A stretch of DNA of 64,000 nucleotides from Phytoseiulus persimilis. Lineage: Eukaryota > Arthropoda > Arachnida > Mesostigmata > Phytoseiidae. The notes under the pieces were generated by a model. The model saw only the letters and a program-made list of their open reading frames with translations. It did not search any database and was not told where the DNA came from. Shown in pieces: positions 54,539 through 64,000 of this stretch. Position numbers and translations under genes: made by a program. The stretch spans positions 1,922,001-1,986,000 of the forward strand of contig CM075101.1 in assembly GCA_037576195.1 (NCBI GenBank), in the 5' to 3' direction. Within the stretch, counting starts at the first letter, position 1; each line of letters opens with the position of its first letter.

Positions 54539-56791
54539 CACAGCGGTGCAATTGTCGGAAAATCATAACTTTTGAACGGCTGGACCGATTTTCCTGAATT
54601 TTCGCGAGCGACTTCTGAGTCCAGAGGAGCAACTTTTGAGCATATAACCAACTTCCAAACTCTCTCCAAAGGGGGCAAAATCGAAAAAAAAATGGAGAAT
54701 TCACGATTCCGGCCAAACGACTGGATTGATCTAGAATCGGCGAGAAGGGTTGGAAAGCTGGTGCGATCCCGCATTTTTTTCTCCATGAGGAAAATTTTCA
54801 ATGGGCCCTTCGTAAGGGAGGTTTAGACCGATTTTTAAAAATGCCCATAACTCCTCGGAAAATGCACTTTTTTCACCGGATAAAAAACGGAGGATGCGCG
54901 CAGTTTCTCGGGCTAGCTGATGCCGTCGATAAACCAATTACTTCTTCTCGGCAAATCGCTGTTATAACCTCATTTTGGTGAAAAAACGCATTTTTTTGGT
55001 TTTTCCTCCAAAATGGTCCACCCTTCAAAGCACCCAGGCTCGCACGCGGCTCTGAGGGGTGCGTCTGGTATCTCCGCACGTCATCCAGCTTACAAAGTTT
55101 GTGCCAAACCATTGTGGTTTTCAAAAATTTCGATATATGCCCCCAAGTGCCCTATTTCCGTCGAAATCGACCAAACGGTCAGTTTGACCACGAGTCTAAA
55201 ATCCGTGGAATCGATTTTATTGAATCATAACACCAGCATGAGATCGGAATCGAGCCAACAGTTTCAAATTTGCCGCTTCCCACCATTTTGGGATCCACGC
55301 GGCGCCAATAAAGGCAATAGCTTCCATAGGAAGTACATCACTCGGCACTCAGAAGTTTCCTCACATCATCCAGGATGTCAAGATCACTCAAGGGGAGATC
55401 CTTCCGGTAACTGTTCACGAGGGGATCCGCATGAACCATCAACCTCTGCATCACATCGCGATTCACGTTCTCACGGACGTCCTTGAACGAGAAATTTTCT
55501 CGGATGTTCTTGAAGAGCTTGTTCAATGCTTCCTGAGCTTCTTCACTGAGAGCACCTATGGGTTGGGTGCTATTCTCCACGATTGCCTGGCCGTGAATCA
55601 GTACCTTGTGCACTGTCACAGGCATGTAATACCACGGATAGCGCGTAACGAAAATATTCGCTGTGACGTGGCAGTACTCGCCGAACACCGCATCGTTCAA
55701 CTGGTGGCGAGAGTTGATTGCTTCCAAGATGATGTGGAGCCTATAGACCAAATCTGGGTCTAAGCCGGTTATCATAGCCGTCAAACCATGATTTCTGAAG
55801 AACTTGCGCGCCGTGTTGCCGTCATTGCTGGTGCCGCCGCCCGGTCGAACAACGGAAACAATCAAACCCAGTTCTTTCCTGAACTCATCCTGAATTTCCC
55901 GCAAGCGCTTGGTCCGCTGCGCTGCATTCTCCTTTTCGCAACGCCACTTTCTGAAGTCCTGGCTACATGCGATATTGACAAGGCACTCCATGAAATTCCT
56001 ATGGAAGCTATTGCCTATATTGGCGCCGCGTGGATCCCAAAATGGTGGGAAGCGGCAGATTTGAAACTGTTGGCTCGAGTCCGATCTCATGCTGGTGTTA
56101 TGACTCAATAAAATCGATTCCACGGATTTTAGACTCGTGCTCAAACTGACCGTTTGGTCCATTTCGACGGAAATAGGGCACTTGGGGGCATATATCGAAA
56201 TTTTCGAAAACCACAATGGTTTGGCGCAAATTTTGTGAACTGGATGACGTGCGGAGATACAAGACGCACACCTCAGAGCCACGTGCGAGCCTGGGTGCTT
56301 TGAAGGGTGGACCATTTTGGAGGAAAAACTGAAAAAAATGCGTTTTTTCACCAAAATGAGGTTATAACAGCGGTTTGCCGAGAAAAAGTAATTGGTTTAT
56401 CGACGGCATCAGCCAGCCCGAGAGATTGCGCGCATCCCCCGTTTTTTATCCGATGAAAAAAGTGCATTTTTCGAGGAGTTATGGGCATTTTTAAAAATCG
56501 GTCTAAACCTCCCTTACGAAGGGCCCGTTGAAAATTTTCCTCATGGGAAAGAAATGCGGAATCGCACCAGCTTTCCGACCCTTCTCGCCGATTTTAGATC
56601 AATCCAGTCGTTTGGCCGGAATCGTGAATTTTCCATTTTTTTTTTCGATTTCGCCCCCTTCGGAGAGAGTTTGGAAGTTGGTTATATGCTCAAAAGTTGC
56701 TCCTCTGGACTCAGAACTCGCTCGCGAAAATTCAGGGAAATCGGTCAAGCCGTTCAAAAGTTATGATTTTCCGACAATCCCGACCGCTGTG
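54539..56791. mobile_element. DNA element with about 795-bp terminal inverted repeats
   Basis: Left arm 54539-55331 and right arm 55997-56791 are inverted copies over their whole length with scattered differences, starting CACAGCGGT. Flanked by CGACG at 54534-54538 and 56792-56796. The 665-bp centre holds one gene on the minus strand. Foldback-like. Superfamily not assigned. Confidence 0.85.
55338..55991 (-). CDS. protein of unknown function carried by the long inverted-repeat element
   Basis: About 217 residues from ATG 55991, just inside the right arm. Features are a charged N-terminus and a block SNDGNTARKFFRNHGLTA, then TGLDPDLVYRLHIILEAI. YPWYYMPVTVHKVLIHG and PIGALSEEAQEALNK follow. 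I recall this pattern (NDGNTAR, YPWYxMPxTVHKxLIHG, SEEAxEAxNK) from uncharacterised proteins that occur in many copies in insect and other invertebrate genomes. It may be a transposase-related or passenger protein. No stop or frameshift is visible. The function is not known to me, and the family link is from memory. Confidence 0.6.
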   Translation of the reverse strand: MECLVNIACSQDFRKWRCEKENAAQRTKRLREIQDEFRKELGLIVSVVRPGGGTSNDGNTARKFFRNHGLTAMITGLDPDLVYRLHIILEAINSRHQLNDAVFGEYCHVTANIFVTRYPWYYMPVTVHKVLIHGQAIVENSTQPIGALSEEAQEALNKLFKNIRENFSFKDVRENVNRDVMQRLMVHADPLVNSYRKDLPLSDLDILDDVRKLLSAE

Positions 56792-57325
56792 CGACGTTCC
56801 TATCTCAGGCCGACTCAATCCATTTCACCTTCAACTCAATCTTCGCGGGTCACATCGTTGCTTCCACCGACGGCAATTCCCACGGTATCAACTACAACCA
56901 CCACTCGGTCTTCTTTGACCACAGCCGAGGGTGTTATTGCCTCGGACCTGCCGCTTACTACAACAACTCGGACTCTTCCTTCTACTTCCACAACCAGGCG
57001 TCTCACTTCTCCAAAGTCAATCGCGCATTCGACGACAACTGACGCCGCTTTCATATCGACTCTCTCGAGTTCGATTTCGGAAATGAGCACCGATTCGATT
57101 TCATCGACTTTGCCACCCAGGCGATTCGAATAGGATATACGTGGATATCACTGTCACCAGTTGTCGTATGTGCGGACCTGCATCTACCGCAGGGATCGAC
57201 GCTGTGTCGTCATTCCTCTGGACATTCCGACTCCAGATCGCTTGTCAGCTCGAAACTATTATCCAAGCAGTTTCGCTGTTTTTGGACAAGATGTATCCGA
57301 GATACGAAGGCTCTGTCATAAATTT
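56792..57325 (+). pseudogene. relic of AS2 second exon (family A)
   Basis: Aligns with 4422-4973 without an indel. About 30 substitutions; most keep the Ser/Thr-rich character, and all four C-terminal cysteines are retained. One TTG to TAG change creates a stop after the PPRRFE block. The first exon and the start of exon 2 are deleted. Confidence 0.75.
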
Positions 57326-57458
57326 TCGATCTTCTCCGCTTGATCGACGAATAAAGGTTCGAATCTTTGAATTTGTAAATAGTGAGACGTGCGTTTCATT
57401 ATTTGGGGAAAAAGCGAGATTCACAAGAAAGAGTTATATCTCAAACCAGCCGGCCGTG

Positions 57459-57476
57459 GGCCGACTGGGGTCGGCC
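57459..57476 (-). other. Helitron 3' terminal hairpin
   Basis: 7-bp perfect stem with a 4-base loop, nine bases from the CTGG terminus. A second GC hairpin (CCGCGC-GGA-GCGCGG) lies just upstream. Confidence 0.78.
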
Positions 57477-57662
57477 GCGCTCCGCGCGGTTGGTTCACGC
57501 CTGTTTGGACGGGTACATTTTTTCCCCTTCATTAAGTTAGTTTCGTTTTGATTCGGTCCACATAGTGCATTTTCAGCATGGTGGTTCGCTTGTGTTTCTC
57601 CATCTGAATTGTAATTCGTGAATGAAGAGAGTGATATCAGTTACGTAACGAATACGGTTTAT

Positions 57663-59530
57663 TCAGATGACGTTTCGCAGTACGATGTTTTTTAGAATGT
57701 TGTTCGGCGCTTCTATCTTCTGCTGGTTGGGGTGGCGAACTCTTGAAAATGCCACGTACAGTTGACCATGGCTGAAAACTTGACTTTCTAAAAACAGCCC
57801 GACTTTTGAGAAGGTTTGCCTTTGACTTTTGTTTATAGTCATCGCGAAAGCTAGCCGCACTGGGAATTGTCGTCGCTTTAAACGGAATGGGATCCGCGAG
57901 TCGCAATAGTTGTCGATCCGAGGTATGATGACGATATCGCCCCGCCTCACTCCAGCGGTGAATGTGCACCCAAGTGTGTATCAACCTAAACATTCGATTC
58001 TCAGCCTTGTACCGTTGCAAAGACCATGAGTGACATCCAGATTGCGTAACAACATTACAATGGCGCCTTTCTTTAGGTGCAACTCATGAGGAGGCATACC
58101 CGTGGGTGTTAGACTGTTGAGGTATTCTGTTGGGAAGAAAGATCTTTCTCCTTGGTTGTTTCCAACGGTTTCATCGATGCTTTTGTAGATCTGTTCCTCA
58201 GAGGCGTGATTCACAGAGAGCCGGTCGAGTATCCTTTGATTCAAATTGAAGACGTGTACATTCGTTGGTGCTAAGATTGCTTTTTCGGCCAATTCATCAA
58301 AGTTCCCGGGCTGTATTACAGATCCGTAAATTTCATCTATGATATCATTTTGGAACATCAGTTCCAAAGGAACGGTCACGTGGCCCTGGGCATTCCCGGA
58401 CTCCCCGTTTCCAATATGAAGAAGGAACTCTTGCCATGATGAGTCACTACCTCTTGAACGAATATTCTCAGTCAGTTCGAAAGTTTTGAAACTAAACCAC
58501 AGTCCCGATCGTGGAACGCAAGCTTCGAGGGTATCCGCTGCCGAACCTCGTTCAACGATCGGCAGTGTTTGGCAGAAATCCCCTCCTACGACAACAATGA
58601 GACCACCGAAAGGAAGGTCATTTTGGAAAATGTCTCGGAGAAGCGTATCAACTGCTTCGAACGCTACTTTAGGCACCATGGAAATTTCGTCCCAAATGAT
58701 GATGTCCAACTCCGCCAACTTTTTGACTTCTTTCTGTTGGCGGCTCATTGTTGATGTGCGACTATTGTCGTTGACGTTCAATTTGAATATTGAGCTCACG
58801 GTGCGACCGTTCGGTAACAGGTTTGCAGCTATTCCGGTCCAGGCAACGCGCAGTACGCGACGCCGTTCACCTACCGCGAGGTTACATATTGTGTTGTATA
58901 AATAGGTCTTTCCGGATCCACCGGGACCGTCGATGAAGGAGTAGCCCATTCTGGATTCCCTCAGAGCTCCGAGGATCTCGTCAGCTGCCTTTCTCTGATT
59001 TGGGTTCAAGTTCGCGTACATGAAAGCGCCTTCCAAAGAGTGTCGATCATGGTCAACGTCAGTTGTTTTGAGCTGTGGAACCTCGCATTGCGGAATTTGC
59101 ACTATGTTCTGGAATTGAACGCCGAGATTCGCCAATATTTCAGAAATGTCATGATACGCTAAAGCAGACGAAACTTCGGCTGAAAAGCCACGACGGAAGA
59201 AATCTTCAGCCAAAACGTTAGAAAAATCAATCCAGAGAGTTTGAATATCGCAAACTTCACAAAATGCGATGAGACATGCGAAGAAAACTCGCAAAACTTT
59301 CGGACTTTGGAAAGACGACGCTTCTTCGAGGCTGCTTCGGAAATAGGTGTCATCATTGAGAAGCCCTGCAGCTTTTGCAGCATCCATGAACGTGGGGTGA
59401 TATGTTCCGTTGATCGTTCCGGGATCTTCGAACGATTTGGGACTCTTGATGTTCAACAGAAGTATGCGAAGAGTATATATATACCGCTCCGTATCTCGAG
59501 GGGAAACTGTGTACATTCGCCCGATAATAC
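57663..59530 (-). pseudogene. Helitron Pif1-like helicase
   Basis: Begins in GRMYTVSPRDTERYIYTLRI, a conserved block of Helitron RepHel proteins. Then the helicase: IDGPGGSGKT (Walker A), IIWDEISMVP (Walker B), VVGGDFCQTLP, LTENIRS and GAIVMLLRNLD. A stop at about 57981 and a frame change separate the last block, [14 protein letters not shown]...[10 protein letters not shown], in the frame ending at 57663. The Gln-to-Arg change within NKSQRQT replaces the usual NKSQGQT. The N-terminal Rep nuclease is absent. Confidence 0.87.
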
Positions 59531-59730
59531 CTTAAGTAGTGACGAACTATAGGCAGGCTGTGTGAATACTAACTTCTTTATTGCTCGGGCATGACTATAT
59601 ACTGTCAGTACTCTCCCCCCCCCCCCGAAAAGTTCTTCCCTCCTGGGATAGAATTTAATCACGTTCTTGATGGCAGCCGTTTTCATTTCGGAACCGTCGA
59701 TGTAGGTGATTCTTTTCAGTAAACCTTGAA

Positions 59731-60741
59731 TCACCTGAATGGCTTCCACACGAAAGGACCACAAAACGTGATGTTCTGCTTACTACTACCCCGTCTAACG
59801 AGTACATAATCGCCAACCGTGACACGCGGAAGCTTAGCTCCATGGCGTCGACTGAAATTCCTAGCTTGTTTCGACCTACTTCCATCTTCCTTGGGTGCCG
59901 AGTCTCTCCTTTCTCTCAAACGTATAGAACTCCTGATTCCGAGACGATCGTCGGCAGGCAGATACGACGAATTCCCACTCAGGGCAAAACCAGGAGAGCA
60001 ACCAATCGTGCTACAGAAAGAGCGGTTGTGGTGTCTTATTGCGGCTTCCAGACAGCCTTTCCAGCCCTGACGATGTACTGGATACATTGAAATGAACATC
60101 TTCAAATCTCTAATCAGCCGTTCTGCCAAACCGTTAGATTTTTGGTTATATGGACTGCCAACGACGATTTCTATTCCTCGTCCCGCAGCCCATTCGTGCA
60201 ACCTTGTACTTTGAAACACCTTGGCATGGTCGGAAACGATCTTCTTCGTGTGGTCGAAAATTCTGTTGCTCAACAACGAATTAACCGCTTGCACGTTCTG
60301 GCCTCCGGCTCTAGCCGCCGCGAAACGTGTGTTCCGATCGACAGCGACCAAGAAAGCACGGGTGTGTGTACCCGGACCACTCTTTTCCGATAATTCTGCA
60401 AAATCGAGGTGAACCGTATGCATTGGAGGAACCTCGTTAGATCGTAAACACAACCTATCACCCCTCCGTCTGAACTTCGCCTTGCACAGTTGACAGGTTT
60501 TGCATGGCTTCACATACTCAGTTACTTCGTTTCGCAAATTCGGCCACGTGAACCGTTTTGAAACTTTCAAGTACGTCCTCCAGATACCATCGTGACCACC
60601 TGAATCAGGGCTGTCGTGGTATTCTTCAAGAATCTCCTTCCTCGAGCCTGGGGGCACGAAGTTTTTACTCGGCTGGGTTATGTTCACCCAAACACAGGAC
60701 GCGGTCCGATTCTTGTGGCAAACGAGACAAGGCGTCGGCAT
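59731..60741 (-). pseudogene. pol: gypsy integrase
   Basis: Zinc region HDSPDSGGHDG...CKTCQLCK, core with LDFAELSEKS, VSDHAKVFQS and YNQKSNGLAERLIRDL giving the D, D, E residues. The C-terminal domain has VTVGDYVLVRRG. Open for about 330 codons, joined upstream to RNase H by overlap of frames. Confidence 0.85.
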
Positions 60742-61551
60742 GGCCGATGGTCTTCCCTAGCCTGTGCACCACGACAAAATCCAACTCAGCCATCTTGTGA
60801 ATCCAGCGGGCCGTTCTCCCTTTAGTCTCTTCTGTGGTCAGAAGTTCCTTCAATGCACTGTGATCTGTGTGCAAGTAGAACTTCTGACCTTCCAAGTAGG
60901 TTCTGAAGTAATGCACTGCTTTCAAGACCGCCAACATCTCCTTTTCCGATGTTGAATAATTCCGTTCGGCCTTGCTAAACGTGTATGTATGATAACCGAT
61001 TGCTTGTTCCTTACCATTGAGATTCTGAGTAAGAACTGCTCCTGTTCCCACATCAGAGGCATCGGTTGTCAGAACAAATGGTTTCTCGAAATCCGGTGAA
61101 ATCAGTATCGGGTTTTCCGTGATTTTCGTTTTCAGGAAATCAAATGCCTCCTCATGTTCTGGACACCATTCAAACCTCGCATCTTTTAGAGCTTCGTCAA
61201 TGGTCTCGAAATCCTCGCGTAGTCTTCGATAAAAGCTCGGAAATGCCCACATAGACCCAGGGATTTTTGCACCTGTTTCACTGTTGTAGGTTCTCTTATG
61301 TTCCGGACCTTCTCGACAGATTCTTCCTTTGTTGACTTCGTGAAACCGTCAATGATTCGACCGAGAAATACAACCTTCGACTGGTTTAAGAGGGATTTCT
61401 CCAGGTTCACCTTCAATTCGGCTCGGTTGAGGCTTTCGAAAACACGATCGAGATGTGCTTGGTGATCTCTTTCACTTTTGGAGAAGATGATGATATCATC
61501 TATATACCACCTACAGTAACCCCGATGTACATTGAGTACTTCATCCATCAT
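60665..61551 (-). pseudogene. pol: gypsy RT end and RNase H
   Basis: RT catalytic CRWYIDDIIIFSKS and the thumb block LGRIIDGFTKS, then a frame change near 61240. RNase H follows with FVLTTDASDVGTGAVLTQ and FYLHTDHSALKELL. Confidence 0.85.
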
Positions 61552-62001
61552 CTTCCGGAAGTATTTTGGAGAATTTTTCCATCCTAAGGGATTGACGTTG
61601 TACTCGTAAGTTCCGAAATTAGTTACGAAGGCGGAAAACTTCTTCGTGTTTTCGGTTAGCGGCTGTTGCCAGAATCCTTTTAGAGGTCGATTGTCGAAAA
61701 AATCTTACAGCCTCCCGTCTCAGTGATGATTTCGTCTATATTCGGCAACGGCCAACTGATTAAATCAGTTTGTTCATTCACAAAGCGATAGTCTGTACTC
61801 ATTCTCCAGCTGTTATTTGGCTTGGGAACGAGCAGGACGGGACTTGCGAATGGCGACGTTGACTCCCTTATTATGCCATGTTCTTTTGAACTTCCTCAGT
61901 TCTTCTCTCACAAACTCTTGTTTCGCGCGTGAGATGGCATATGGCTTTCGCCTAATCGGTGTCTCGTTTGACAACGTGAAGGGAACCTCAAAGAATTTCA
62001 C
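61552..62001 (-). pseudogene. pol: gypsy RT N-terminal part
   Basis: PFTLSNETPIRRKPYAISRA is the usual RT entry block before the polymerase. Following text is in shifting frames (about 61560-61810). Confidence 0.7.
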
Positions 62002-62013
62002 CGGAGGCGGATA

Positions 62014-62394
62014 CTAGGACTTGCAGACTACGTTTGGAAATTGTCTCTTGATGTCTTCCATCGTCCTGACTGCGAACACTGAATGAGACTCTGTGAATTT
62101 CCCTGTGTTACCAAAAGAGATCTTGTCATCGAAGTGGAGATTCAGCCTCATCTCTCGCATGAGAGGTCGTGAAATGAGCATATCATAGGATGGATTGTCG
62201 ACGACAAGACAAGCCACTGATTTCTTGAAAGGCCCCAACTCCAATTCCACCGTGGCCCAATCATCCACGAGTGTGGCTTCGTTCTTCCAATCAAAAATTT
62301 TGACTTTCCTGCCTCGGAAAATGTGCTTCTCTATAACGATGGCTTTGTTCACAATAGGAATTGATGCTCCGGTATCGAGAATGACAGTAGTCAC
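62014..62394 (-). pseudogene. pol: gypsy aspartic protease
   Basis: VILDTGASIPIV is the active-site block (DTGA). VDDWATVELELG and YDMLISRPLM fit the retropepsin fold, where GxD or SxP closes the domain. It directly precedes RT with a stop between. Confidence 0.75.
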
Positions 62395-62489
62395 CTGACC
62401 GTTGACCAGAGCCTCCGTGTTAGCAATTGTCGTTGAGCATGAGAGGATGGTTTCTTTGATTGACTTCGGGGTAGAGACCTTACCCCCAT

Positions 62490-63116
62490 TTAATAGTTTG
62501 AATCGACAGATGGTGGAACTGAGCCCCTGTCTTGGTCTTTCTCTTCTACTTGTAACATGGAAGAATGTTTCGTTTTCTTGAAATTCCTTCCCTTCCAGGC
62601 TGCCTGACCTATAGCAGCGTCCTTCTTAGAGGTTGTATTTTCTGTTTTGAATCTTCCCCTGGGAAGACTCTTTTCGGAAACCCATCGCGGTCCATCTGTG
62701 CGAAACTCCCAAGTTTTCCGGAGCACCTGGCATTCACGATCCAGAAAATCGAAGATGTCTTCTAAATTCGCTTGAATGACATCGCCTGTTTCGTGCTCAA
62801 GGATGAACTTCTTCCGCAGTTCGGAAGGCAATGCTTCCTTCACGCCCAAAAGTACGAGAAATTCATACGATGATGCTGCAACTCCTAGCGCTTTCAACGC
62901 ATTTACTTTGCTCCAAACGACTTGACGAAGATTCTCCAATTGACGAAGACTGTTACAGTCATTCACCTTGCACGACTTGCTCACATCCCTCAAGGCGAGC
63001 ATGTGAGTCGTCTTGAGATCGTGAGCGGAGTCGTAATTGTTATGATCGGACAATCCTAGAATTGCGATCTTGGTCGGATTAAATACGGCATGGTTCGAGG
63101 CACAACTTGGCGGCAT
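62490..63116 (-). pseudogene. gag: gag-like protein of the gypsy element
   Basis: Likely start MPPSCASNHA at 63116; the open frame extends upstream into the inverted-repeat element. The block LRQVVWSKVNALKALG...LLGVKEALPSELRKKF resembles DUF1759-type gag. A zinc knuckle is not obvious in this frame. Confidence 0.6.
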
Positions 63117-63129
63117 TGGTGCTGCTTCC

Positions 63130-63622
63130 GGTATTTTTCGGTTAGGCGGGTTTCGAATAAAAACAACAAAACACGAAACGCCGGCATACCGAGTTGGCGA
63201 GTGGGAGAGCGAAATGAGAGAGGAGAGACTCCAAGGAGACTTACCAGGCACTGGATTTTGCGTAGAGAATAAGTATGGGTCTCACCCAATCCCCCGCACT
63301 GCCCTGAGGCCGCTTGCTGTCAGTCTGCTCGCGTCGCTTCGCTCGCTCGCCAGTTCCTAACCTAACCTCACCCAATCCCCCCGCACTGCGATCAGGCCAC
63401 TTGCTGTCAGTCTGCTCGCATCGCTCCGCTCGCTCGCCAGAAACGTAACCTAACCTCACTCAATCCCCCGCATTGCCATCAGGCCACTTGCTGTCAGTCT
63501 GTTTGCTTGGCTCCGCGCGCTCGCCAGTTCGAGCCCCTTGTCTCGCTTTCCGCGACGCCAGCGGGCCGCTTTCGTCTGCTACGGCTAGCAGCAACTCGCT
63601 ACCCGCCTAACCGACAAGAACC
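63130..63622 (-). mobile_element. inverted-repeat/minisatellite element, second copy
   Basis: Reverse-complement relative of 18902-19483, with about three 83-bp units (63285-63500) instead of four. Ends read GTATTTTTCGGTTAGGCGGG and, inverted, GGGTTCTTGTCGGTTAGGC. It interrupts or abuts the 5' end of the gypsy gag. Confidence 0.55.
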
Positions 63623-64000
63623 CTGCTTCCTTTCCTGCCTGTGGTTCGTCGGATGTGCGTCAAGTGTTCCGGACTATCTCACGGATGGATGCATCCGGGC
63701 GGTCGACGAGGTCTGGGTCGATGTAAACATGAGCAGGGTGCTGCACTGAAACCGTGCTTCTGGGGGCTATAAACTGGTAGCCATGGGAATGGGGTATGAA
63801 ATGGCTTCTTATGCGAGTGACGATGACGACATTCGGTGATCAGCTTCGGTTTCGTTCTTTGGAACTGTTGAGTTACGACTCGACCACGACTGAGGCCGAC
63901 CCTGAGAGATGTATATTTTCTTCCAGAATGTGATATAACGTGGTGGGTCAGGCCAGCGTAAGGAGACTGCTCCGCCTCATCACAAAATATGAGCTTCTCC
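63623..64000. other. no recognisable gene
   Basis: About 380 bp to the window end; may be the 5' part of the gypsy element, but no LTR match was found. Confidence 0.4.

Larger units (their letters stand above)
54453..57445 (-). mobile_element. deleted relic of copia family A
   Basis: 54453-54538 equals the first 86 bp of the A LTR. 56792-57445 equals A positions 4422-5075, the second exon of AS2 and the end of gene S. The 2.07 kb between these parts of A is missing, and the inverted-repeat element at 54539-56791 sits at the junction. The Helitron begins at 57446. Confidence 0.85.
57446..59533 (-). mobile_element. Helitron, 3' part
   Basis: The 3' terminus on the minus strand ends CTGG followed by T, preceded by nine bases and the perfect hairpin GGCCGAC-CCCA-GTCGGCC. 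These are the CTRR end and stem-loop typical of Helitrons. The Pif1-type helicase lies upstream. The Rep domain and 5' end are missing, replaced at about 59534 by gypsy sequence. It inserted in the A relic. Confidence 0.82.
59534..63116 (-). mobile_element. gypsy-type LTR retrotransposon, decayed
   Basis: Minus-strand order gag, protease, RT, RNase H, integrase, the gypsy arrangement. A run of 12 Cs on the plus strand (59615-59626) reads as a G-rich polypurine tract. It is followed by about 90 bp that may be 3' LTR (with AATAAA) before Helitron sequence. The 5' LTR is not identified. The inverted-repeat element at 63130 lies at the gag start. Confidence 0.8.

Overview
The window is eukaryotic, non-viral chromosomal DNA made almost entirely of transposable elements; I recognise no ordinary host gene, rRNA, tRNA gene or CRISPR array. 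The mix is LTR retrotransposons (Ty1/copia, BEL/Pao and gypsy types), non-LTR retrotransposons with three-knuckle ORF1 proteins, a Helitron, and several short inverted-repeat DNA elements. GT-AG introns and AATAAA signals are present. This suggests an invertebrate, most likely an arthropod, but the species cannot be read from the sequence.

Layout, left to right. (1) 1-1933: the 5' end of a decayed minus-strand copia element of the family called here B. (2) 2153-18898: a small inverted-repeat element split by copia family A. Family A forms a tandem LTR-internal-LTR-internal-LTR array (2264-18433) bounded by a single AGAGG target duplication. (3) 18902-19483: an inverted-repeat element holding an 83-bp minisatellite; an inverted relative lies at 63130-63622. 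(4) 19484-21500: no recognisable gene. (5) 21501-54452: an old copia element D cut into pieces. D contains a BEL element (22000-39791), which itself contains a complete copia B element (27645-37981) and a hAT-like MITE (38763-39571). D also contains LINE 1 (40182-51351), which contains LINE 2 (41505-49998), which contains an internally deleted copia element C' (46790-49904). LINE 3 (51371-53139) sits at the LINE 1/D border. (6) 54453-57445: a deleted A-family relic bisected by an element with about 795-bp inverted repeats and its own gene. (7) 57446-59533: the 3' half of a Helitron. (8) 59534-63116 and possibly further: a decayed gypsy-type element.

The most interesting content is in copia families A and B. 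Both run on the minus strand, and between pol and the 3' LTR both carry the same set of membrane-protein genes. One, gene S, is in the sense direction: a small cysteine-rich type I membrane protein overlapping the end of pol. Two, AS1 and AS2, are on the opposite strand. They look like single-pass membrane proteins with cysteine-rich ectodomains, AS2 with a long Ser/Thr-rich mucin-like region. AS1 in both families and AS2 in family A contain a short GT-AG phase-1 intron just after the membrane segment. Family A also has a TATAAAAGG box in front of AS1 and AATAAA signals after AS1 and AS2. The A and B proteins share cysteine motifs although their lengths differ greatly, so these are not chance antisense frames. 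I infer an ambisense, envelope-like gene cassette in a Ty1/copia lineage. Both families also appear to be primed by the anticodon arm of a tRNA-Ile.

Target duplications allow the nesting to be read as a time series. Nearly all polyproteins carry frameshifts, stops or insertions, so most copies here are dead, while the antisense genes of A and B remain open.
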